Below are positions 8,979 through 17,089 of a stretch of 64,000 nucleotides of DNA, in pieces. Under the pieces are notes generated by a model. The model ran no database searches. It was given only the letters and a program-made list of their open reading frames with translations, and was not told the DNA's origin. This DNA comes from Enterococcus_A sp051714485 (GTDB lineage Bacteria > Bacillota > Bacilli > Lactobacillales > Enterococcaceae), in contig NZ_JBIORZ010000001.1 in assembly GCF_051714485.1 (NCBI RefSeq), positions 372,001 through 436,000 of the forward strand. Direction: 5' to 3'. Position 1 is the stretch's first letter, and every line of letters starts with the position of its first letter. The translations under genes were made by a program, and so were the position numbers.

Positions 8979-9197
8979 TTACGCTAATGCTTTTAATTGA
9001 TCTGGACGAAAACCAATGATGGCTTGTTGTCCGCCGAAAATAACTGGGACACTTTGGAAACCTTGATCTTTTAAAAAACCTAGTGCTTCAGGTTCATTGT
9101 CTATATTGACTTCTTCAAATGAAATTTGATTTTCAGTTAAATAACGTTTTGCCATTTTACACTGCATACAATTGTTTTTAGAATAGACTTTTACCAT
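8979..9197 (-). CDS. nrdH: NrdH-redoxin, electron donor to NrdEF
   Basis: This 72-residue glutaredoxin-like protein has the redox motif C10-M-Q-C13 near the N-terminus, the VPVI cis-proline segment and the C-terminal GFRPDQL motif typical of NrdH. It receives electrons from thioredoxin reductase and reduces the C-terminal cysteines of NrdE. ATG 9197 is preceded by GGGAGG. It is the first gene of the nrdHEF locus and has a clear promoter with candidate NrdR boxes. Confidence 0.95.
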   Translation of the reverse strand: MVKVYSKNNCMQCKMAKRYLTENQISFEEVNIDNEPEALGFLKDQGFQSVPVIFGGQQAIIGFRPDQLKALA

Positions 9198-9228
9198 AAG
9201 ACTACCTCCCTTGATTTCTACAATTACT

Positions 9229-9256
9229 AGTATAAAAGATGTAGCGAAAAAGTCAA
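9229..9256 (-). promoter_or_regulatory. Predicted sigma-A promoter of nrdH
   Basis: Read on the minus strand: TTGACT (9256-9251), 16-bp spacer, TATACT (9234-9229), 32 bp upstream of the nrdH start. It sits just downstream of the candidate NrdR boxes. Confidence 0.7.
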
Positions 9257-9263
9257 TCGTTTA

Positions 9264-9310
9264 ATACCATATATTGTGGTGGTAATTTATTGGTATACTA
9301 CTCTTTGTGT
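9264..9310 (-). promoter_or_regulatory. Tandem candidate NrdR boxes upstream of nrdH
   Basis: Two 16-bp sites lie at 9264-9279 (ATACCATATATTGTGG, 13/16 to the NrdR consensus) and 9295-9310 (ATACTACTCTTTGTGT, 11/16). Their starts are exactly 31 bp apart, the helical spacing known for paired NrdR boxes. NrdR represses ribonucleotide reductase operons when ATP/dATP is bound. The spacing makes chance less likely, although the second box is weak. Confidence 0.65.
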
Positions 9311-9499
9311 TTTTTGCAAAAATGTTGAAAACGGACGGTTTCAAAGGAAAATCCCTTTTCATAATTCAAAAAAACGTTACAAGGTGTTTTTTTTCGACAA
9401 AAAAGTTTTTTTAATAACGAAAAATACAGATTAGAAACAAATAAATCAGTGATTGTCAAACAAGTTGCTCACAAAAGACACAAAATCCTCGACCATTTA

Positions 9500-9546
9500 T
9501 TGACTTTACTAGCAAATGAAGCTATTCTTAGTGAGAAAGATTCTCA
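9500..9546 (+). promoter_or_regulatory. feo promoter with overlapping Fur-type box
   Basis: TTGACT (9500-9505), 17-bp spacer and TATTCT (9523-9528) form a sigma-A promoter. Immediately downstream, TGAGAAAGATTCTCA (9532-9546) is a 7-1-7 inverted repeat like the Fur box, covering the expected transcription start. Iron-loaded Fur should repress feoAB here. Confidence 0.75.
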
Positions 9547-9575
9547 TTATTAATTAGAGTTAGGTGGAAAAGTGT

Positions 9576-10046
9576 ATGACAACTTTGGCAGATGTTTCAT
9601 TGAACCAGGTCGTTCAAATTGATGAAATGACTTTAGAAAAAGAATTAAAGCATCGCCTACAAGATTTGGGGATGATCGTCGGTTCAAAGGTTGCCGTCGT
9701 GAATCAATCTGGCGATAACGGAATTATTCTATTACATAATACACGGCTGGCTTTATCCCAGTCTTTACTAAAACAAATACTTGTGAAGGATCTAACGGAG
9801 GACCAAGAGACATGGGTTTCATTAGATCAATTAAGTGCTGGAGAACAAGGTGTTGTAGTAAATGTCCATGGCACAGGTGCGGTAAAACGACGTTTGATGG
9901 ATATGGGACTGACTAAAGGAACACAAGTGAAGGTCGTGAAATTGGCTCCTCTAGGAGATCCGATTGAATTACGAGTTCGAGGGTATGAATTGAGTTTACG
10001 AAAAAACGAATCAGAGATGGTGGTCGTATCGAAGGAGGCGGAATAG
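9576..10046 (+). CDS. feoA: FeoA protein with two tandem FeoA domains
   Basis: This 156-residue cytoplasmic protein holds two SH3-like FeoA domains, about residues 2-70 and 82-154. Each has the LxxLGM/LMDMGL and GxxV pattern. Most FeoA proteins are single domains of about 75-80 residues, so this is a tandem duplication. FeoA partners FeoB in ferrous iron uptake. I start at ATG 9576, 8 bases after AGGTGG, rather than an upstream GTG. feoB follows directly and a Fur-type box overlaps the promoter. Confidence 0.9.
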   Translation: MTTLADVSLNQVVQIDEMTLEKELKHRLQDLGMIVGSKVAVVNQSGDNGIILLHNTRLALSQSLLKQILVKDLTEDQETWVSLDQLSAGEQGVVVNVHGTGAVKRRLMDMGLTKGTQVKVVKLAPLGDPIELRVRGYELSLRKNESEMVVVSKEAE

Positions 10047-12209
10047 ATGGCGAAGACTCATATTGCCTTAGCAGGGAATCCCAACAGCGGTAAAACGAGT
10101 ACCTTTAATGTTTTAACTGGGACCAATCAGTTTGTTGGAAACTGGCCTGGTGTAACGGTTGAACGAAAAGAGGGTATTTATAAGAAGGATTCTGAAGTAA
10201 TTATTGATGATCTTCCCGGAATCTACTCGTTGTCACCTTATTCACCTGAAGAAGTGGTAGCGCGAGATTATTTACTTTCAGGAACACCAGATGCCATTGT
10301 TAATATTATTGATGGAACGAATTTGGAGCGGAATCTCTATTTGACGACACAGCTGATTGAGACTGGAACTCCCGTGGTTGTTGCTGTCAACATGATGGAT
10401 ATTATTAAGAAAAGCGGCAAACAGATCAATTTGGAAAAATTGGCTTACGCTTTAGGAGTGCCAGTTGTTGGTATCAGTGCGCTGAAGAATTGGGGCTTGG
10501 ATAAAGCCGTCAATGAAGCTTTGCATCTGATCAAAAATGGCGTGGAGGAAGTTAGTTTCCCACATTACGATAATCGTTTAGAAGCAGCGCTTAACGAGAT
10601 TGAAGAAGTTTTGGGAAGTACAGCACAGGCTCAATATGGCCGTTGGTATAGCTTAAAATTATTTGAACGAGATGAACGTGCGCAGCAGGATCTAGACCTG
10701 AGCTCCATCCAACAAAAAGAAATTGGCGAGATCATCAAGATCACGGAAAAGATTTTTGGCGAAGATGCAGAGAGCCTAGTTATTAATGAACGCTATAATT
10801 TTATTACTCACTTAAAAACGTTATGTGTTGTGGATGAGGATCAATTCAAGTTGTCTATCTCAGACAAAATCGACCGTATTGTCACGAACCGTTTCTTAGC
10901 GTTACCGATCTTTGCTTTAGTCATGTGGCTGATCTACTATATTGCTATCCAAACAATCGGTGCGATGGGTACTGATTGGGTGAACGAGAATTTGTTTGGC
11001 GATATCGTGCCGAATTTTGTCAGCTCAACATTGCAGTCTTGGAATGTAGCGGAATGGATGCAAAACTTGATTTTAGATGGAATCATTGCTGGGGTTGGAG
11101 CAGTTTTAGGTTTCCTTCCACAATTGATGGTACTATTCTTATGCTTGGCGCTTTTGGAAGATTGCGGATACATGTCTCGGATTGCCTTCGTCATGGACCG
11201 GATTTTCCGTAAATTTGGTTTGTCAGGGAAATCATTTATTCCGATGCTGATCGCAACAGGCTGTGGCGTACCAGGAGTTATGGCAAGTCGGACGATCGAG
11301 AACGAAAAGGACCGACGCATGACTGCAATGCTAACCACTTTTATGCCTTGTTCGGCTAAATTACCGATCATTGCGTTGATTGCGGGCGCATTTTTCCCTA
11401 ATAGCAGCTGGGTAGCACCGTCAGCATATTTTGTTGGAATGGGCGCGATTGTCTTATCAGGAATTGCGTTGAAGAAAACCAAGCTCTTCTCAGGCGATCC
11501 GGCACCTTTCATTATGGAGCTTCCGTTGTATCATATGCCTAGATTTGGGAACACGATTCGTTATACTTATGATCATAGTAAATCGTTTGTTAAGCGTGCT
11601 GGAACAATCATTTTTGTTTCAAGTATCGTAATCTGGTTTATTTCCAGCTACAACTTCTCATTACAATCTGTTAATGAAAATGATAGTATTTTAGCAGCTT
11701 TGGGCGGCTTGATCGCACCACTTTTTGCACCATTAGGTTGGGGAGATTGGCGCGGAGCTGTTGCGGCTATTACTGGTTTAGTAGCCAAAGAAAATGTTAT
11801 CGGGACTTTCGGGATTTTATACCGTCATGCGGAAGTAGCAGAAGACGGCGTGGAAATCTGGAAAGCATTACAAGCAGCTTATACGCCAATTGCCGGTTAT
11901 TCATTCTTAGTATTCAATTTGTTGTGTGCGCCATGTTTTGCCGCAATCGGTGCGATTCATCGTGAAATGGGCGATATCAAGTGGACGTGGCGTGCGATCG
12001 GCTATCAATGCGGATTGGCTTATGTCGTGAGTTTCATCGTTTATCAATTTGGTCACGTAATGTTTGAAGATGGAAAAATCGGTGTTGGATTGATTTTAGC
12101 AGCGATCTTATTAGCAGCGATGATTTACTTCATCGTTAGAAAACCTGTTAAACAAACTCCAACGATTACGATCGAAGAGATCAAAGAGGTGAAAGAATGG
12201 CAACTATAA
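10047..12209 (+). CDS. feoB: Ferrous iron transporter FeoB
   Basis: This is a 720-residue inner-membrane Fe2+ transporter. The N-terminal G domain has G1 (GNPNSGKTST, residues 8-17), the GNWPGVTVE switch region, G3 (DLPGIY) and G4 (NMMD). A helical spacer to about residue 270 is followed by the membrane domain with two Gate regions, including GCGVPGVMASRT and the CxxC-like PCSAKLP and APCFAA segments. Its ATG lies directly after the feoA stop. The last codons overlap a small cysteine-rich protein gene. Confidence 0.97.
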   Translation: MAKTHIALAGNPNSGKTSTFNVLTGTNQFVGNWPGVTVERKEGIYKKDSEVIIDDLPGIYSLSPYSPEEVVARDYLLSGTPDAIVNIIDGTNLERNLYLTTQLIETGTPVVVAVNMMDIIKKSGKQINLEKLAYALGVPVVGISALKNWGLDKAVNEALHLIKNGVEEVSFPHYDNRLEAALNEIEEVLGSTAQAQYGRWYSLKLFERDERAQQDLDLSSIQQKEIGEIIKITEKIFGEDAESLVINERYNFITHLKTLCVVDEDQFKLSISDKIDRIVTNRFLALPIFALVMWLIYYIAIQTIGAMGTDWVNENLFGDIVPNFVSSTLQSWNVAEWMQNLILDGIIAGVGAVLGFLPQLMVLFLCLALLEDCGYMSRIAFVMDRIFRKFGLSGKSFIPMLIATGCGVPGVMASRTIENEKDRRMTAMLTTFMPCSAKLPIIALIAGAFFPNSSWVAPSAYFVGMGAIVLSGIALKKTKLFSGDPAPFIMELPLYHMPRFGNTIRYTYDHSKSFVKRAGTIIFVSSIVIWFISSYNFSLQSVNENDSILAALGGLIAPLFAPLGWGDWRGAVAAITGLVAKENVIGTFGILYRHAEVAEDGVEIWKALQAAYTPIAGYSFLVFNLLCAPCFAAIGAIHREMGDIKWTWRAIGYQCGLAYVVSFIVYQFGHVMFEDGKIGVGLILAAILLAAMIYFIVRKPVKQTPTITIEEIKEVKEWQL

Positions 12210-12331
12210 TATTAAGCGTATTGATCTTTGGCGGTGCTGGAGTGATTGTTTATCGTCGAATCAAAAATGGCAATTCATGTGAAGACTGCGGCAGCAGTTG
12301 CCCAGTAAAAGAAGAACAACATAAGCATTAA
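12197..12331 (+). CDS. Small FeoB-associated Cys-rich membrane protein
   Basis: A 44-residue frame starts inside the end of feoB, with AGAGGTGAAAG upstream. It has one transmembrane helix (about residues 3-19), then a basic YRRIKNG and a cysteine cluster C28-x2-C31-x3-C35 and an H-rich tail (QHKH). This is the layout of the FeoB-associated Cys-rich family found at the end of feo operons. Its exact role, perhaps metal handling next to FeoB, is inferred. A terminator follows. Confidence 0.85.
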   Translation: MATIILSVLIFGGAGVIVYRRIKNGNSCEDCGSSCPVKEEQHKH

Positions 12332-12334
12332 TAC

Positions 12335-12369
12335 AAAGAATCCGATGATTTTCATCGGGTTCTTTTTTT
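12335..12369 (+). terminator. Terminator of the feo operon
   Basis: AAGAATCCGATGA pairs with TCATCGGGTTCTT, followed by a T-run. Confidence 0.9.
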
Positions 12370-12407
12370 GCATTCATTTTGGATAATAAAAAAAATTGTC
12401 AAAGTTG

Positions 12408-12469
12408 TTGACAATAGTTCGGTGCCGAACTATAATAACAAACGACATATAGTTCGGTACCGAACTATA
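12408..12469 (+). promoter_or_regulatory. MarR-operon promoter with two palindromic operators
   Basis: A consensus promoter, TTGACA (12408-12413), 17 bp, TATAAT (12431-12436), has its spacer filled by palindrome 1 (ATAGTTCGGTGCCGAACTAT, 12414-12433). Palindrome 2 (12449-12468, ATAGTTCGGT/ACCGAACTAT, perfect) lies 35 bp downstream over the start of the transcript. Both sites differ only at the centre. The arrangement predicts tight autorepression by the MarR protein encoded next. Confidence 0.85.
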
Positions 12470-12494
12470 ATGAATAATGAAGGAGTTCCTTAGA

Positions 12495-13196
12495 ATGAGT
12501 GAATTTACAAAAGACTTAATGCGGCAATTGCATTTTATTAGTTCTGCGAGTAATGCATTTGTGAGCAAGCGACAAAAATTAAATGGTCAGCAGCGAGTTT
12601 TAGCGATTTTAGCGAAGGAGGATGGATTGATCCAAAGTCAATTAGCTGAAATTTTAGACATCCGTCCAAGCTCTTTGGCTGAATTAATGAAGAAGATGGA
12701 AAAAAGCGGAGATGTGTTACGGAGAGAGGAAGAACATGATAAACGAATCAAACGTGTTTTTCTAACAGAAAATGGCAAACAGAAGGCGCAAAAGTTCAGC
12801 CATGCCGGTGAGGATATGAGTGAAGCTTTTTTTGCAGGATTAACTGAAAAAGAACAAGAAAACTTCAGCGAGTATTTGCAAAAAATTTCTGGAGGCTGGC
12901 AAGAAGAATTCCAAAAACAAGCGGGCCGTTTCGTTGACCCGATGGATCGTCTGCGCCAGATGCAAGCGATGCGTGAGCAGTTTGCGGAAAACTGGCAAGA
13001 AGATTGGCAGAATCTTTCACGAGAGGAACAACATCGGATGCGAAACCAAATGCAACGAGAGATGCGCAATGCTTCGCGAGATTTTTCTCGCAATTTTAAA
13101 CACGACTTTCGTCGGAATTTTTGGGGAAGCCGTGATTGTTTTGACGGAGCGAATAAAACAAAAGACTCAGAAGATACAGAGTGGGAAGATTTTTAG
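12495..13196 (+). CDS. MarR-family repressor with long Arg/Gln-rich C-terminal tail
   Basis: This is a 233-residue regulator. Residues about 5-145 are the winged-helix MarR domain (ILAKEDGLIQSQLAEILDIRPSSLAELMKKMEKSGDVLRREEEHDKRIKRVFLTENGK). The typical family length is 140-150 residues. Here about 85 further residues, rich in Arg, Gln, Met, Trp and Phe (repeated REM/RNF-like segments), follow as a probable helical tail. I start at ATG 12495; the upstream ATG at 12477 overlaps the GAAGGAG ribosome site. It precedes an ABC exporter gene and likely controls it together with itself. Confidence 0.9.
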   Translation: MSEFTKDLMRQLHFISSASNAFVSKRQKLNGQQRVLAILAKEDGLIQSQLAEILDIRPSSLAELMKKMEKSGDVLRREEEHDKRIKRVFLTENGKQKAQKFSHAGEDMSEAFFAGLTEKEQENFSEYLQKISGGWQEEFQKQAGRFVDPMDRLRQMQAMREQFAENWQEDWQNLSREEQHRMRNQMQREMRNASRDFSRNFKHDFRRNFWGSRDCFDGANKTKDSEDTEWEDF

Positions 13197-13236
13197 AAAA
13201 CAACAGCTTTCAGTTATGAGCTAGGAGGAACTAATT

Positions 13237-15015
13237 ATGGATCGAGATATAAGTATGGTGCCTGAAGAAACTGTTAAGGGCAAAAATAAAAAAAGCAATT
13301 ACAAGTTAAAAGATTTTTTACGATTGATCATGAGTGTCAACCCTAAGAAAACACTGTTTGGTATTGGGTTGTTTTTAAGTCTGCTGACAAGCGGAGCAAG
13401 CCTGATCGTACCGCAATTAACGAAAGGGTTGATCGATACTAGTAAATTAGCACAAATCGATCGGACGATGCTGGTCGTTCTAGTTCTAGCCTTCGTAGCA
13501 CAATTGGCTTTTGGGGCAATCGGCAGCTTCTTATTACGGTATGTCGGCGAGAGTGCTGTTAAAACGTTACGGGAAAAATTATGGAGTCACTTATTGCAAA
13601 TGCCGGTTGGATATTATGATGATCATAAATCAGGTGAAAGCAGTTCGCGGCTGGTGAATGATACGACGGTTATTAAGGATTTAGTTGCAACGCAATTTCC
13701 CAACTTTATTACTGGTGCGATCCAATTGGTTGGATCAATGATTATTTTGTTCGTGATGGATTGGAAGATGGCGGCCATGATGTTCTTGGCTGTGCCGATT
13801 ATGGCGTTGATCATGATGCCGATCGGTCGGATTATGTCTCGTTTGGGACGTCAATTACAAGCGGCAACTGCCGACTTTAATGCAGAAGCGAGTGAAAAAT
13901 TATCTGAAATTCGATTGATTAAAGCCAGTAACGGTGAAAAATTTGAAAAAACCAGCGGTGGTTCATTTATCAACAAGATTTTCAATTTAGGTATTAAGGA
14001 TGCAAAAGTCGAAGCGATGCTGCAGCCAATCATTACGACAGTCATGTTAGGCCTATTTGTAGGGATCTTAGGGTATGGAGCGGTTCGGGTCCAAGCGGGA
14101 ACGTTAACAAGCGGCCAATTAGTTGCTTTCCTATTATATCTATTTAATATCATGATGCCGGCAGCCAGCTTTGCGATGTTCTTCTCGCAAGTACAAAAAG
14201 CGATGGGAGCTACTGAACGAATCGAGCAAATTCTAAAAACAGATTTGGAACCAATCGAAACTGGAAAAACAGTTGATGTTACTGGAAAAACTATCAAGGC
14301 AGAAAATCTTTCTTTCCATTATGTAGCAGATCGTCCAATTTTAAAAAATGTTTCTTTTGAGGCTAAGCCTAATACCGTAATCGCTTTTGCCGGTCCAAGC
14401 GGCGGTGGAAAGTCTACGATCTTCGCTTTATTGGAACGCTTTTATCAGCCGACAGATGGAGCGGTCAAAATCGGCGATGAAACGATCCACGACCTCAGCT
14501 TAACGAGTTGGCGTTCACAGATTGGCTATGTCTCTCAAGACAGTGCTGTATTTGCTGGAAGCATTCGTGAGAATTTGCAATATGGATTGGATCGGACATT
14601 AACAGAAGAAGAGTTGTGGCATGGATTGGAATTAGCTTATGCGGATCAATTTGTCCGGGATTTTCCAGAGCAATTAGAAACCGAATTAGGGGAGCGCGGA
14701 GTGAAATTGTCTGGTGGGCAAAAACAACGAATTGCCATTGCTCGAGCTTTCTTACGAGATCCGAAAATCTTGATGCTGGATGAAGCAACTGCTAGCTTGG
14801 ATTCACAATCAGAGGAAAAGGTACAACGTGCTTTGGATCAATTAATGGAAGGGCGCACAACTTTGGTTATCGCTCACCGCCTATCAACGATCGTAGATGC
14901 AGATCATATTTACTTCATTGAAAAAGGGGAAGTAACCGGTCATGGGACCCACAATGATTTGATCGCGACGCATCCGCTTTATGCACAATACGTACAAGAA
15001 CAAGTTGTGAGTTAA
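13237..15015 (+). CDS. Multidrug-type ABC exporter, fused membrane and ATPase domains
   Basis: This 592-residue half-transporter has a six-helix exporter domain (about residues 35-325) and an ATPase domain (about 345-585). The latter contains Walker A (AGPSGGGKST), the Q-loop, signature LSGGQKQR, Walker B (ILMLDEATASLD) and H-loop (IAHRLST). It belongs with BmrA/LmrA-type exporters that work as homodimers, or as half of a heterodimer. It lies 40 bp after the MarR gene with AGGAGG before ATG 13237. An efflux role for toxic compounds sensed by the repressor is likely but the substrate is unknown. Confidence 0.93.
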   Translation: MDRDISMVPEETVKGKNKKSNYKLKDFLRLIMSVNPKKTLFGIGLFLSLLTSGASLIVPQLTKGLIDTSKLAQIDRTMLVVLVLAFVAQLAFGAIGSFLLRYVGESAVKTLREKLWSHLLQMPVGYYDDHKSGESSSRLVNDTTVIKDLVATQFPNFITGAIQLVGSMIILFVMDWKMAAMMFLAVPIMALIMMPIGRIMSRLGRQLQAATADFNAEASEKLSEIRLIKASNGEKFEKTSGGSFINKIFNLGIKDAKVEAMLQPIITTVMLGLFVGILGYGAVRVQAGTLTSGQLVAFLLYLFNIMMPAASFAMFFSQVQKAMGATERIEQILKTDLEPIETGKTVDVTGKTIKAENLSFHYVADRPILKNVSFEAKPNTVIAFAGPSGGGKSTIFALLERFYQPTDGAVKIGDETIHDLSLTSWRSQIGYVSQDSAVFAGSIRENLQYGLDRTLTEEELWHGLELAYADQFVRDFPEQLETELGERGVKLSGGQKQRIAIARAFLRDPKILMLDEATASLDSQSEEKVQRALDQLMEGRTTLVIAHRLSTIVDADHIYFIEKGEVTGHGTHNDLIATHPLYAQYVQEQVVS

Positions 15016-15026
15016 GAAAATAAAGG

Positions 15027-15075
15027 AAATCGCGCAAAAACTTTCGATTTGGAAAGTTTTTGCGCGATTTTCTTG
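15027..15075. terminator. Bidirectional terminator between ABC exporter and leuD
   Basis: A 19-bp perfect stem (15027-15045 with 15052-15070) containing CGCGCAAAAACTTTC encloses a 6-base loop. T-rich sequence follows on the + side and A-rich sequence precedes it, serving the two convergent operons. Confidence 0.85.
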
Positions 15076-15076
15076 T

Positions 15077-15661
15077 TTATTCGTAAGTTGGCATCTTTTT
15101 CTCATACGCGTCAATGTCATCTTCATACTGCAAGGTGATACTGATATCATCCAAACCTTTGACTAATTTATCCTTCCAAGTTGGATCAATTTGGAAAGGA
15201 TAGTTGGCTTCTTGCGTTTGAACTTCTTGTTTAGGCAAATCAATAGTGATCGATTGATCCGCCGGTAATTGACTCAGAATATCTCGTATTTTTTGGTCCA
15301 AACGGATCGGCAAGAGACCGTTTTTCAGTGCATTCATGTAAAAGATATCACTGTAACTGCCGGCAATCACTGCTTTGAACCCATAATCTTGAATGGCCCA
15401 AGCGGCATGCTCACGTGAGGAACCTGACCCAAAATTTTCTCCCGAAATCAAGATCGTCGCCGCTTTTCGTTCTGGAGTGTTCAAAATAAACTCGGGGTTG
15501 GGCGAGCCATCTTCTAAAAAGCGCCACTCGTCAAAAAGATGTTTGCCGAATCCAGCTTTATCGACTTGTTTTAAAAAGCCTTTTGGAATGATTTGATCGG
15601 TATCGATATTATCATTCATCAAAGGGACTGTTTTTCCAGTATAGATCGTAAATTTTTCCAT
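15077..15661 (-). CDS. leuD: 3-isopropylmalate dehydratase small subunit
   Basis: This 194-residue swivel-domain subunit of isopropylmalate isomerase has the GENFGSGSSREHA substrate-binding motif (about residues 74-86) and the N-terminal NIDTDQIIPKGFL segment. With LeuC it isomerises 2-isopropylmalate to 3-isopropylmalate in leucine synthesis. Its ATG shares a base with the leuC stop (TAATG), so translation is coupled. It is the last gene of leuABCD. Confidence 0.96.
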   Translation of the reverse strand: MEKFTIYTGKTVPLMNDNIDTDQIIPKGFLKQVDKAGFGKHLFDEWRFLEDGSPNPEFILNTPERKAATILISGENFGSGSSREHAAWAIQDYGFKAVIAGSYSDIFYMNALKNGLLPIRLDQKIRDILSQLPADQSITIDLPKQEVQTQEANYPFQIDPTWKDKLVKGLDDISITLQYEDDIDAYEKKMPTYE

Positions 15662-17034
15662 TAAATGACCTCCTTACGGCTATCAACGAAGTTTCCGTGA
15701 ATAGCAGCTAGTGCTGCCATTACTGGGCTGCAAAGATGTGTGCGCGCGTCCTTGCCTTGGCGTCCTTGGAAATTTCTGTTGGATGTTGAAGCACAGTGGA
15801 CACCTGCGGGCACACGGTCGGGGTTCATCCCTAGACACATCGAGCAGCCCGGTTCGCGCCATTCAAATCCAGCGGCCTTAAAAACCTTATCCAAACCAAT
15901 TTTTTCAGCAGCTTTACGAACTGGTCGGGAACCAGGGACAACGATAGCTGTTACATTGTCATGGACTTTTTTTCCTTCAACGATTTTTGCGGCTTCCTTA
16001 AGATCCGATAGCCGTCCGTTCGTACAAGATCCAATAAAGACATATCCGACAGGAATATCCGCGGGAGTCTGCCCCGGTTTCAAATCCATATAATCGTAAG
16101 CTTTTTGCAGATCCGGTGAAGTAATCGCTGGAAATGCGCCATCAAAAGGAACGCCCATTTCAGGGTTGGTTCCCCAAGTTACGAAAGGTACGAGTTCGCT
16201 GACATCTAGTGTCAATTCTTTGTCATATACAGCATCATCGTCTGTATACAGTTCTTTCCAATCCTTAATGGCGGCCTCCATATTTTTTGGAGCGTATTCG
16301 CGACCTGCTACATACTCAAAGGTTTTGTCATCTGGTGCGATCAATCCGATTTTTGCGCCGCCTTCGATCGCCATGTTGCATATCGTCATGCGTTCTTCCA
16401 TTGATAGGTTTTCAATTGCTTCTCCGTGAAACTCAGTGCCATACCCGACACCAAAGTCTGTACCATATTTAGCAATCAGTGCCAAAATAATATCCTTCGC
16501 ATAAACGCCCTTAGGCAATTTCCCAGTAATATTGATGCCCATATTTTTCGGTTTATTTTGCCACAACGATTGTGTAGCAAAAACATGTTCCACTTCACTC
16601 GTACCGATCCCAAAGGCTAGGGCACCAAAAGCGCCGTGAGTTGCCGTATGAGAATCTCCGCAAACAATCGTCTTACCTGGTTGAGTCAGTCCGGTTTCTG
16701 GGCCTACCATGTGGACGATTCCTTGACGATCGCTGCCGTTATCACATAGCTGTACACCGAATTCTTGGCAATTATCTCTAAGTGTGTCGATCTGTTTCTT
16801 TGCTACTAGATCGGTGAAATTAAAAATATCAATCGTCGGTGTATTATGATCCATCGTGGCAAAAGTCCGTTCTGGATGACGCAAGGTTCGGCCGGCTTCA
16901 CGAATTCCCGCAAAAGCTTGCGGAGAAGTAACTTCGTGAATCAAATGCAGGTCGATGTACAGCAATTGAGGGGCACCTTCTTCGCCGTGGACGACGTGGC
17001 GATCCCAAAGTTTATCAAATAGTGTTTTTCCCAT
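15661..17034 (-). CDS. leuC: 3-isopropylmalate dehydratase large subunit
   Basis: This 457-residue aconitase-family subunit binds a 4Fe-4S cluster through three cysteines seen in GSCTNGR and in CSMCLG. Other family segments include DHNTPT, GDSHTATHGAFGALAFGIGTSEVEHVFATQ and SNRNFQGRQG. It forms the isomerase with LeuD. AAGGAGCGG precedes ATG 17034. Fourth enzyme gene order is A-B-C-D on the minus strand. Confidence 0.96.
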   Translation of the reverse strand: MGKTLFDKLWDRHVVHGEEGAPQLLYIDLHLIHEVTSPQAFAGIREAGRTLRHPERTFATMDHNTPTIDIFNFTDLVAKKQIDTLRDNCQEFGVQLCDNGSDRQGIVHMVGPETGLTQPGKTIVCGDSHTATHGAFGALAFGIGTSEVEHVFATQSLWQNKPKNMGINITGKLPKGVYAKDIILALIAKYGTDFGVGYGTEFHGEAIENLSMEERMTICNMAIEGGAKIGLIAPDDKTFEYVAGREYAPKNMEAAIKDWKELYTDDDAVYDKELTLDVSELVPFVTWGTNPEMGVPFDGAFPAITSPDLQKAYDYMDLKPGQTPADIPVGYVFIGSCTNGRLSDLKEAAKIVEGKKVHDNVTAIVVPGSRPVRKAAEKIGLDKVFKAAGFEWREPGCSMCLGMNPDRVPAGVHCASTSNRNFQGRQGKDARTHLCSPVMAALAAIHGNFVDSRKEVI

Positions 17035-17089
17035 ATTTTCCGCTCCTTATTTAACTAACTATTTCTAAGCATATACGTAATTTACTTCA

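Noticed and set aside
10937..11512. Long reverse-strand open frame inside feoB
   Set aside because: It is the antisense shadow of the conserved FeoB membrane domain and lacks a ribosome site.
12934..13224. Second + strand frame overlapping the end of the MarR gene
   Set aside because: It overlaps the conserved gene in another frame, has no ribosome site and ends just before the exporter.
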